This document shows, in pieces, positions 1 through 5,893 of a DNA stretch of 19,000 bases; position 1 is the stretch's first letter, and every line of letters begins with the position of its first letter. The stretch is from DAOTUB01 sp034437455 (GTDB lineage: Bacteria; Chloroflexota; Anaerolineae; B4-G1), in assembly GCA_034437455.1 (NCBI GenBank), contig DAOTUB010000241.1:1-19000 (forward strand), read 5' to 3'. The notes below the pieces were generated by a model, which saw only the letters and a list, made by a program, of their open reading frames with translations, had not been told where the DNA came from and made no database searches. The position numbers were made by a program, and so were the translations under genes.

Positions 1-143
1 TTTTTCTCCAGACTGTATCTTTTCAATAAAACGGGGCTATGTAGCCGAGGTTTCCATACCTCGCGGGCCTGCGCGCTATGGAAAGCGCGGCTACGTCGAA
101 AGCTCCCCAGACTTTTGAATTATACCCCCCAAGCTGGAGCCGC
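1..143. other. Non-coding stretch at left edge
   Basis: I see no coding region here. The stretch holds only the double hairpin at 41-94 and the start of the rpsO upstream region. The end of whatever gene precedes rpsO lies outside the window. Confidence 0.5.
41..94. repeat. Tandem double hairpin with complementary loops
   Basis: Two perfect 6-bp hairpins lie 8 bases apart: CGAGGT (46-51) with ACCTCG (58-63), loop TTCCAT; and CGCGCT (72-77) with AGCGCG (84-89), loop ATGGAA. The two loops are exact reverse complements of each other. The whole block can instead fold as one long hairpin, 41-58 with 77-94, 16 of 18 positions paired. The two units are therefore inverted copies of one small element whose stems differ but are each internally complementary. 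It may be a dispersed palindromic repeat or the end of an upstream transcript. No T-run follows directly. Confidence 0.7.
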
Positions 144-172
144 TTGCGTCCAGGGCCGAATCGTGGTAGAAT
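144..172 (+). promoter_or_regulatory. Probable sigma70-type promoter of rpsO
   Basis: TTGCGT (144-149) and TAGAAT (167-172) are separated by exactly 17 bases, and TGG just before the -10 makes an extended -10 (TGnTAGAAT). The predicted start would leave a leader of about 35-40 bases before the rpsO ribosome-binding site. The -35 is weak (three of six consensus positions), so the extended -10 is the main support. Confidence 0.5.
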
Positions 173-201
173 AACTCCCAGTTCTGAAGAGCTGATAGTT
201 T

Positions 202-208
202 AAGGAGG
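202..208 (+). promoter_or_regulatory. Ribosome-binding site deciding the rpsO GTG start
   Basis: AAGGAGG lies 8 bases before the GTG at 217. This perfect Shine-Dalgarno fixes a non-ATG start for rpsO. Confidence 0.8.
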
Positions 209-216
209 AAGCACAA

Positions 217-486
217 GTGGCGTTGGATAGAAGCGAGAAAGAAGTCATAATCCAGGAGTACGGTCGTTCACCCAACGATACCGGCTCACCGGAGGTGCAG
301 ATCGCGTTATTGAGCACTCGCATAAATCAATTAACGGAACATCTGAGGGCGCACAAGCATGATGTACATTCTCGCCGCGGCCTGATCAAGATGGTAGGCA
401 AGCGGCGACGTCATTTGACCTATCTTAGCCGCAAAGATCCCGAAAGCTATCGCAAGATCATTCAGCGACTCGGGATACGCGGGTAA
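217..486 (+). CDS. rpsO: 30S ribosomal protein S15
   Basis: Primary 16S rRNA-binding protein of the small ribosomal subunit, which binds early to the central domain and helps nucleate platform assembly. The product has 89 residues, the usual bacterial length, and carries the S15 signature throughout: TGSPEVQ near residue 22, the helix STRINQLTEHL, then HSRRGL and GKRRRHLTYL in the rRNA-contacting half. The start is GTG at 217 behind AAGGAGG. It stands directly upstream of pnp, the classical rpsO-pnp arrangement of many bacteria. S15 represses its own translation in several bacteria, but I see no clear S15-binding pseudoknot in this short leader. Identification is secure. Confidence 0.98.
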   Translation: MALDRSEKEVIIQEYGRSPNDTGSPEVQIALLSTRINQLTEHLRAHKHDVHSRRGLIKMVGKRRRHLTYLSRKDPESYRKIIQRLGIRG

Positions 487-509
487 CAATCATCAGAAGG
501 CAAATCAAG

Positions 510-543
510 CGAGTAGATGTGAGGGCGTATATCCATCTGCTCG
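510..543 (+). terminator. Hairpin after rpsO, possible attenuator or 3'-end stabiliser
   Basis: CGAGTAGATG (510-519) pairs with CATCTGCTCG (534-543): ten positions with one G-U pair. It starts 24 bases after the rpsO stop. Only a weak T-rich stretch follows (TTTATCGTATTAT), so it may be a leaky terminator or an RNA 3'-end protector rather than a strong stop. Confidence 0.4.
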
Positions 544-646
544 TTTATCGTATTATAGGGAGAGTGAAAGGAGCTAAAATCCATCGAGATATGATAGCTT
601 GGGCCGTTCGTGGCGACTCGATTCGCCACACTTTGTAGATTAACGA

Positions 647-744
647 GACCAGATGCAGGTCCAGGAATTGGGGGGTGGGGCGTAGCCCCACGGAAGCAAT
701 CCGCTACGAAGCACCCCCCAGTCCCTGAATCTCTGCGTCTGGTC
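647..744 (+). promoter_or_regulatory. Long stem-loop in the pnp leader
   Basis: The 5' arm 647-677 pairs with 712-744 in an imperfect stem of about 31 positions. It has a 12-position outer stem including one T-G pair (647-658 with 733-744), a two-base bulge at 731-732, a mismatched middle, and a G-run/C-run helix (670-677 with 712-719). The apex carries two small hairpins: GTGGGG/CCCCAC (675-680/686-691), which competes with the inner part of the long stem, and CGGA/TCCG. The structure ends about 8 bases before the pnp Shine-Dalgarno. In E. coli a leader stem-loop cut by RNase III mediates PNPase autoregulation. A similar role here is inference. It could instead be a dispersed palindromic repeat. 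Confidence 0.6.
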
Positions 745-765
745 ACAGACACGGAGGTATAAAAA

Positions 766-2889
766 ATGAATAGTCACAGATTTACCGCTACGTTGGGAGA
801 TGCGGTGCTCGACATCGAGACCGGAAAACTGGCCCAACTGGCCGGCGGTGCAATCACCATTCGCTGCGGCGACACCAAGTTGCTCGTCACGGCGACCATG
901 TCGCGCGATGCGCGAGAGGGGACCAACTTTTTTCCCCTCACCGTAAATTTCGAACAGCGGCTCTACGCAGCGGGCCGCATTCCAGGTTCTTTCTTCCGCC
1001 GCGAGGGGCGGCCGCCCGAATCGGCTATCCTCGTTGCGCGGCTTACCGATCGCCCCATCCGTCCTCTTTTCCCCAAAAAGATGCGGAACGACGTGCAGGT
1101 CATCATCACTCCCCTCTCGCAGGACGAGGAGTATCCCTTGGATATCTTGTCCATCGTCGGGGCTTCGATGGCTCTGACCATCTCCGATGTCCCATTCGGC
1201 GGGCCAATCGGGGCTACGCGCGTGGGCTACATCGATGGGGACTTGGTGATCGATCCGACCATCCCCCAGATGGAAGAAAGCGCCCTCGACTTGCGGGTGG
1301 CAGGCACCGCCGATGCGTTGCTAATGGTCGAGGCGGATGCGCACGAGGTAAGCGAGGAGGTGATCGTCAACGCGCTTCGCCTCGGTCACGAGTCGATACA
1401 GGATACGATCCGCGTTCAGCAAGAGATGCGCGAGGCTGTGGGAAAACCGAAGCAAGCATACACATCTCAATCCCTTCCACCTGATGAATTGCGCAAAGTC
1501 GTCCGCGATCAGGTGGGCGACCGCTTGTCGGAGGCCGTCTATGGCGCAACCAGCAAGGAGGAGCGCGACGAGGGGATCCGGGCTTTGCAGAAGGAACTGG
1601 TCGAGCGCCTGCACGAAAATTGGGAGGAGAGGGAGATTATCGAATCCCTCGACGACATGTTGCGCGAACTCGTCCGCCGGCGCACCGTAGAGGAAGGCAT
1701 CCGTGCTGATGGGCGAACGCCCGAGGCCATCCGTCCGCTTTGGGGCGAGGTAGGACTGTCGCCGCGGGCGCACGGTTCTGGTCTCTTTACCCGCGGCGAG
1801 ACCCAGGCTCTTTCTATCGCCACGCTGGGCACGCCTCGAGAAGCGCAGACGTTGGACGATCTCTCACCCGATGAGCTCAAACGTTACATGCATCACTACA
1901 ACTTTCCACCCTACTCCACCGGCGAGACGTGGGTGCTGCGTGGCCCCCGCCGACGCGATATCGGCCACGGCGCGTTGAGCGAGCGCGCTCTGTTGCCCAT
2001 GCTTCCCGACGAGGATGATTTCCCCTACACGATCCGCGTCGTCACCGAAGTGCTCAGCTCCAACGGCTCGACCTCGATGGCGAGCGTGTGTGCGAGCACG
2101 CTATCGCTGATGGATGCTGGCGTGCCGATCAAGGCGCCGGTTGCGGGCATCGCGATGGGGTTGATCATGGAAGACGGCCGCCATCGGGTGTTGACCGACA
2201 TCCAGGGGCTGGAGGATCATCTGGGCGACATGGATTTCAAGGTTGCTGGCACGCGAGAGGGAATCACCGCCTTGCAGATGGATATCAAGCTCGCTGGCAT
2301 CTCTTACGAGATCATGGCGGAGGCGTTGGAACAGGCGCGTCGGGCGCGCTTGCAGATCATAGAGACCATCGAGGCGACGATCCCGGCACCACGCGAGGAT
2401 CTCTCGCCGTATGCGCCTCGGATGACCATCTTGCACGTGAACCCCGACAAGTTGGGCGCCGTTATCGGGCCGGGCGGCAAGACCATCCGCTCGCTCGAGG
2501 AAGAGTGCGACGTGAGCATCGACATTGAGGACGATGGCAGCATCTACATTGCCTCGACCAGTGGGCCAGCCGCCGAGAAAGCGCAGGCCATGATCGAGGC
2601 GTTGACCGAGGAGCCTGAGGTAGGCCGGATCTATACCGGGCGCGTGGTTCGTGTCAAGGACTTTGGCGCGTTCGTCGAGATCCTGCCCAACATTGATGGC
2701 ATGGTACACATCTCGCAGCTTTCCGATAACTATATCAACAACGTCAAGGACGTGGTGCAAGTCGGGGACGAGATCATGGTGATGGTGACCAACATCGATC
2801 ACGAAGGCAAGATCCGTCTCTCTCGCCAGGCGGTGTTGAAGGGATGGACGCCGGAGCAAGCCCAGGCCGCCGATAAACCAGGTAGATAG
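766..2889 (+). CDS. pnp: Polyribonucleotide nucleotidyltransferase (PNPase)
   Basis: Phosphorolytic 3'-to-5' exoribonuclease of RNA turnover, releasing nucleoside diphosphates, and able to add tails in reverse. The 707 residues match the family (about 700) and show all domains: a first RNase PH core with FFRREGRP and LTDRPIRPLFP, a helical linker around 230-310, and a second catalytic RNase PH core with FTRGETQ, NGSTSMASVC and EDHLGDMDFKVAG. D484, D490 and K492 align with the E. coli catalytic D486, D492 and K494. A KH domain (about 553-610, GxxG loop GPGG at 568-571) and an S1 domain (about 620-693) follow. The start is ATG at 766 behind GGAGGT. It lies between rpsO and lepB. The long leader hairpin suggests autoregulation. 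Confidence 0.98.
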   Translation: MNSHRFTATLGDAVLDIETGKLAQLAGGAITIRCGDTKLLVTATMSRDAREGTNFFPLTVNFEQRLYAAGRIPGSFFRREGRPPESAILVARLTDRPIRPLFPKKMRNDVQVIITPLSQDEEYPLDILSIVGASMALTISDVPFGGPIGATRVGYIDGDLVIDPTIPQMEESALDLRVAGTADALLMVEADAHEVSEEVIVNALRLGHESIQDTIRVQQEMREAVGKPKQAYTSQSLPPDELRKVVRDQVGDRLSEAVYGATSKEERDEGIRALQKELVERLHENWEEREIIESLDDMLRELVRRRTVEEGIRADGRTPEAIRPLWGEVGLSPRAHGSGLFTRGETQALSIATLGTPREAQTLDDLSPDELKRYMHHYNFPPYSTGETWVLRGPRRRDIGHGALSERALLPMLPDEDDFPYTIRVVTEVLSSNGSTSMASVCASTLSLMDAGVPIKAPVAGIAMGLIMEDGRHRVLTDIQGLEDHLGDMDFKVAGTREGITALQMDIKLAGISYEIMAEALEQARRARLQIIETIEATIPAPREDLSPYAPRMTILHVNPDKLGAVIGPGGKTIRSLEEECDVSIDIEDDGSIYIASTSGPAAEKAQAMIEALTEEPEVGRIYTGRVVRVKDFGAFVEILPNIDGMVHISQLSDNYINNVKDVVQVGDEIMVMVTNIDHEGKIRLSRQAVLKGWTPEQAQAADKPGR

Positions 2890-2920
2890 CCGGAGCGCAA
2901 AGCGCACCCCGATAGGTACT

Positions 2921-3514
2921 ATGGAAGAAGATCTCCACGAGTCCATAATCGAGATCGAAGAATCAGAGCCGAACGAGTCTGGGCCTGGCGTACTGCGCTG
3001 GTTGCTCCAGGCGGTGCGCGAGGTCGCCGAGACGATCATACCCGCGGTCGCCATCGCGTTACTGATCAATGTCTTTTTGGCTCAGGCCACCCAGGTGCTG
3101 GGACAGAGTATGGAGCCGAACCTGCACACGCATCAGCGAGTTGTGATAGAAAAGGTGACGTATCGCTTCCTCCATGGCCCCCGGCGCGGTGATATCGTCG
3201 TCATCCGGCCCTCGGATCAGGAGGGCGAGGACTTGTTGATCAAGCGCGTGATAGGACTGCCCGGGGAGACCATCGAAGTGCGCAATGGAGAAGTGTACAT
3301 CGAGGGTGAGCGGCTCGACGAGCCGTGGATCGTCCGGCCGGGCAAAAGTCATTACAGCCCGCGAACCGTTCCGCCGCTGCACGTTTTCGTCATGGGCGAC
3401 AATCGGGGCGCGTCCAACGACTCGCGCAACTTTGGGCCGGTGCCGATCGATCAAGTCATGGGACGCGCCTGGCTTTCGTACTGGCCTCCAGAGCACGTCG
3501 GCTTTGTCGAGTAG
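2921..3514 (+). CDS. lepB: Signal peptidase I
   Basis: Membrane-bound serine protease that removes signal peptides from exported proteins on the outer face of the membrane. The product has 197 residues, typical of single-pass enzymes. An acidic cytoplasmic N-terminus (about 1-30) is followed by one transmembrane helix (about 38-55). Box B contains the nucleophile S63 in GQSMEP, and the general base is K108 in LLIKRVIGLPGE. Box E is GDNRGASNDSR (159-169), followed by FGPVP. It begins 31 bases after the pnp stop and is probably cotranscribed with it. The ribosome-binding site before ATG 2921 is poor (ATAGG). A strong terminator follows. The single sec-dependent lipoprotein in this window uses a different peptidase (LspA), so there is no direct functional link. 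Confidence 0.97.
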   Translation: MEEDLHESIIEIEESEPNESGPGVLRWLLQAVREVAETIIPAVAIALLINVFLAQATQVLGQSMEPNLHTHQRVVIEKVTYRFLHGPRRGDIVVIRPSDQEGEDLLIKRVIGLPGETIEVRNGEVYIEGERLDEPWIVRPGKSHYSPRTVPPLHVFVMGDNRGASNDSRNFGPVPIDQVMGRAWLSYWPPEHVGFVE

Positions 3515-3533
3515 AATGCTGCACACAACAATC

Positions 3534-3563
3534 ACAGGCCGGGCAAAAAGCCCGGCCTGTTTG
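3534..3563 (+). terminator. Rho-independent terminator of the rpsO-pnp-lepB cluster
   Basis: An 11-bp perfect GC-rich stem, ACAGGCCGGGC (3534-3544) with GCCCGGCCTGT (3550-3560), has an AAAAA loop and ends in TTT. It sits between convergent lepB and the response regulator gene. The T-run is short, but the stem is very stable. Confidence 0.85.
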
Positions 3564-3601
3564 CATTCATCCATAGTACAGCAAGCCTCCCACTGCTTGG
3601 G

Positions 3602-4252
3602 TCAGATGAATTCCTCCAGGCTGTGCTTGACCGCGTAAGCAGCCGCCTCGGCGCGGTTGGTCAGGTTTAGTTTTCTCAGGATACTGCTGACATAGTTGCG
3701 CACCGTGCCCTCCCCCAGATACAGCACTTCGGCGATCTCCCGATTCGTCTTTCCCTCGGCGACGTGAGATAAAATGCGCATCTCCTGATCGGTCAGATCG
3801 GCAAAAGCCTCTGCGTATTCCTTGCGCGCCGCTTCGCGCACGCGGGCAAAGACCCGTTGCGTGAGCGTTGGGTCCAACAGCGCTTCTCCTCTTCCCACTG
3901 CCTCCAAAGCTCGAATGAGATCGTCACTGCCGATCTGTTTGAGCACGTAGCCACACGCTCCGGCGGCAATGGCGTCGAATAACAATTCGTCTTCGGCATA
4001 AGACGTGAGCATGATCACTTTGATCTCTGGCGCTTGCGTGACAATTTGCCGACAAGCATCGGTACCGCTTCCGCCCAATAGCCGAATATCCATCACCACG
4101 ACATCGGGACGGAGAAGCATGGTTTTTTGGACCGCTTCTTTGACTGTGGCCGCCTCGCCCACGACGGTAAAGTTGGGATGGTTTTCCAGGAGTGTGCGCA
4201 AGCCGAGCCGCACTACCTCATGATCGTCCACGATAATAATTCTGAGTGACAT
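3602..4252 (-). CDS. NarL/FixJ-type response regulator, orphan
   Basis: Two-component DNA-binding response regulator of 216 residues. The receiver domain (1-120) shows the acidic pair D9-D10, phosphoacceptor D55 in VVVMDIRL, T83 in MLTSY and K105 in YVLKQ. A LuxR-type helix-turn-helix occupies about 152-212 (LTDQEMRILSHVAEGKTNREIAEVL and GTVRNYVSSILRKL). I chose the ATG at 4252 because GAGAGGTGAC lies directly before it. An in-frame TTG at 4264 would place that site inside the gene. No histidine kinase lies nearby, so the input signal is unknown. Architecture resembles DevR/DegU/LiaR regulators, but I cannot assign a specific one. A TATAAT box lies 42 bases upstream. Confidence 0.95.
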   Translation of the reverse strand: MSLRIIIVDDHEVVRLGLRTLLENHPNFTVVGEAATVKEAVQKTMLLRPDVVVMDIRLLGGSGTDACRQIVTQAPEIKVIMLTSYAEDELLFDAIAAGACGYVLKQIGSDDLIRALEAVGRGEALLDPTLTQRVFARVREAARKEYAEAFADLTDQEMRILSHVAEGKTNREIAEVLYLGEGTVRNYVSSILRKLNLTNRAEAAAYAVKHSLEEFI

Positions 4253-4294
4253 GTCACCTCTCAATGACTGAACAATAAGTCAAAACGCGATCCC

Positions 4295-4300
4295 ATTATA
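4295..4300 (-). promoter_or_regulatory. -10 element of the response regulator promoter
   Basis: Perfect TATAAT on the minus strand, followed by GGGA, 42 bases before the ATG at 4252. I see no convincing -35 at 16-18 bases spacing, so an activator or an atypical promoter is possible. Confidence 0.5.
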
Positions 4301-4429
4301 CCTCTAAAATGGTTTTTCTGCATCCTTTGATTGAAGCGACCGTATCACGTTTGGGACAAGGCCACAAACCGACTGCCAATGATTGAAATCATCGGCTGAA
4401 CCCACAAAATGCGTTAAAAACCCATTGGA

Positions 4430-4452
4430 ACAACCTGTCTCTGGCAGGTTGT
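4430..4452 (-). terminator. Possible terminator or palindromic repeat after glycerate kinase
   Basis: ACAACCTG (4430-4437) pairs perfectly with CAGGTTGT (4445-4452) around a 7-base loop. On the minus strand a GGGTTTTT run follows roughly ten bases after the stem, farther than in a canonical intrinsic terminator. It is the only hairpin between the kinase stop and the response regulator, but it may be a dispersed palindrome instead. Confidence 0.4.
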
Positions 4453-4540
4453 GAATATCAGTGCGTTTCAATGCTCCGCACGACGGCAACAAGCCATCTT
4501 GTCCCCAGCTTGATACACTCACGATTGAAGGGGGGCGCGT

Positions 4541-5845
4541 TTACCGACTCATCAACATAAATAACAGATCGTTCACGTTCGTCCCGGTCGGGCCGGTGCG
4601 GATCAAATCGCCCAGTGCATTGAAGAAGGTGTAACTGTCATTGGCCGCTAACGCCGCCCAGGGGTCCAGGCCCAGTGTCCGGGCGCGGGCTACCGTCTCG
4701 CCGGTGACGATCGCGCCCGCACCGTCGGTGGGGCCATCGGTGCCGTCGGTCGCCAACGCCATCACCAACACGTCCGGCCAGCCGTCGAGCGCCAGCGCCG
4801 CCGCGAGCGCCAGTTCCTGGTTGCGTCCCCCCTTCCCGTAGGGGCGGTGGCCCCTACGGGACACCGTCCCCTCGCCGCGCACAGTTACCGTGGTTTCGCC
4901 GCCCCACACCAGGCAGGCCGGCGGGGATAGAGGATCGCCGTGGGCGCAGATCCCCTTGGTCAGCGCCGCCGCTACCTTGGCCACCTCTCGTGCTTCCCCC
5001 TCGACGTAGGTGCTCAGCAGCAGCGCGTTGAATCCCAATTGACGTGCCTGCTCCACCGCTGCTACCGCCGCCAGTCGGTTGGAGCCGACGATGACGTGCT
5101 GTACCTGCTCGAAAGCCGGATCGCCGGGCTTGGGCGTTTCTCGGAAGAAAGAGGTTTCTCCGGTTTCAACGATACCATAATGCTCCAACACCTCTCGTGC
5201 TTCTGCCACCGTCGTCGGATCGGGCACGGTGGGGCCAGAAGCGATGACGTCGAGCGGGTCGCCGACTACGTCGGAGAGGATGAGGGTGACCAGCGGAGCC
5301 GGGGCGACCATGCGGGCCAGGTTGCCGCCCTTGATGCGCGAGCAATGCTTGCGAACCGTGTTCACCTCGTTGATCGTCGCGCCAGAGCGGAGAAGCGCGT
5401 CGGTGAGCGCCTTCAAGTCGGCCAGAGTCAGATCGGGCGCGGGCAGTGTCAACAGCGCCGATCCGCCGCCGGAGATGAGGCAGATGACCAGATCGCGTTC
5501 CGTCGCCTGGGCGGCGCAGTCGGCGACGGCCTGCGCCCCGCGCACCGAGTTTTCGTCGGGCGTTGGGTGGCCTGCCTCCAGGATTTGGAGATTTTTGACG
5601 GGAGATTGGGAGATGTTGTGGCCATACTTGGTGACGACGATGCCCTGGGTCAATCGCTCGTCCAGGATCTCTGCGATAGCGGTGGCCATTGGCGCAGCGG
5701 CCTTTCCACCTCCGATGACAAAGGTGCGTTCATAGTCACTCAGGTCGTAGTGGCGATCGGCGACGGTGAGCGCGTCTCCCTGGCGGTGAACGTGTCGGTG
5801 TATGGCGGCAGCCGGTTCGACGGCGGCTAATGCGGCTCGTTGCAA
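4541..5845 (-). CDS. Glycerate 2-kinase, MOFRL family
   Basis: ATP-dependent kinase of the GckA/TtuD (MOFRL) family, expected to convert D-glycerate to 2-phosphoglycerate in the cytosol. Visible motifs are FVIGGGKAAAPM with K48, ISGGGSALL, the segment NEVNTVRKHCSRIKGGNLA, DVVGDPLDVIASGPTVPDP, KGGRNQELAL, ATDGTDGPTDGAGA and the C-terminal GTNVNDL. The coordinates use TTG 5845, the first standard start, but this has no ribosome-binding site and trims the expected N-terminus. The frame stays open to ATC 5881, 7 bases after GGAGG, which would add 12 residues. Residues 327-337 look like an insertion made by a palindromic repeat just before GGRNQE. It follows the lipoprotein gene almost without a gap, so the two are probably cotranscribed. 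Confidence 0.93.
   Translation of the reverse strand: MQRAALAAVEPAAAIHRHVHRQGDALTVADRHYDLSDYERTFVIGGGKAAAPMATAIAEILDERLTQGIVVTKYGHNISQSPVKNLQILEAGHPTPDENSVRGAQAVADCAAQATERDLVICLISGGGSALLTLPAPDLTLADLKALTDALLRSGATINEVNTVRKHCSRIKGGNLARMVAPAPLVTLILSDVVGDPLDVIASGPTVPDPTTVAEAREVLEHYGIVETGETSFFRETPKPGDPAFEQVQHVIVGSNRLAAVAAVEQARQLGFNALLLSTYVEGEAREVAKVAAALTKGICAHGDPLSPPACLVWGGETTVTVRGEGTVSRRGHRPYGKGGRNQELALAAALALDGWPDVLVMALATDGTDGPTDGAGAIVTGETVARARTLGLDPWAALAANDSYTFFNALGDLIRTGPTGTNVNDLLFMLMSR
4834..4861. repeat. Palindromic repeat copy A, inside glycerate kinase
   Basis: Perfect 12-bp inverted repeat, TCCCGTAGGGGC (4834-4845) with GCCCCTACGGGA (4850-4861), around the loop GGTG. Its reverse complement matches copy B (17105-17132) at 24 of 28 positions. 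The match continues five bases further, through CGGTG, on one side. A 7-bp direct repeat CGTCCCC brackets it (4824-4830 and 4865-4871). The reading frame is kept through the element. Confidence 0.85.
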
Positions 5846-5880
5846 TTCGTCGGCGACAGCGCGCAGGTGTTGGCTTTTGA

Positions 5881-5893
5881 TGGCTAATCCTCC
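5881..5893 (-). promoter_or_regulatory. Ribosome-binding site aimed at an ATC codon
   Basis: On the minus strand GGAGG (5889-5893) is followed after 7 bases by ATC (5879-5881), in frame with the glycerate kinase. This is ideal initiation geometry apart from the codon. The SD sits inside the last codons of the upstream lipoprotein gene, as expected for coupled translation. Confidence 0.55.

Larger units (their letters stand above)
487..765 (+). other. rpsO-pnp intergenic region with several hairpins
   Basis: These 279 bases hold no credible gene. In order they contain a hairpin at 510-543 just after rpsO, a possible weak -10 (TATTAT, 551-556) with no good -35, a perfect 6-bp hairpin GTGGCG/CGCCAC at 610-615/624-629, the long pnp leader stem-loop at 647-744, and the pnp ribosome-binding site GGAGGT at 753-758. 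Confidence 0.7.
4253..4540. other. Intergenic region between response regulator and glycerate kinase
   Basis: Apart from the response regulator promoter and the hairpin at 4430-4452, I find nothing coding in these 288 bases. A 72-codon open frame on the minus strand has no ribosome-binding site and a composition unlike the neighbouring genes, so I do not call it. Confidence 0.6.

Noticed and set aside
600..760. tRNA or small RNA gene before pnp
   Set aside because: The folded region lacks a cloverleaf, T-loop consensus or CCA end. A long single stem-loop in the pnp leader fits better.
2101..3069. Long open frame (about 322 codons) on the minus strand opposite pnp and lepB
   Set aside because: It lies fully antisense to two secure genes, has no ribosome-binding site and its protein has no recognisable domain. 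High-GC codon use in pnp opens this frame.
4304..4522. 72-codon minus-strand gene between the response regulator and the glycerate kinase
   Set aside because: It has no ribosome-binding site and no recognisable domain, and it runs through the hairpin at 4430-4452.
5600..5614. Repeat insertion in glycerate kinase at GGGAGATT-GGGAGAT
   Set aside because: Only two units with period 8, and the protein shows little extra length here. It may be a degenerate trace but is too weak to call.
4940..5830. Open frame of about 296 codons on the plus strand opposite the glycerate kinase
   Set aside because: It is a shadow of the kinase codons, with no ribosome-binding site and an Arg/Gln/Gly-rich product without domains.
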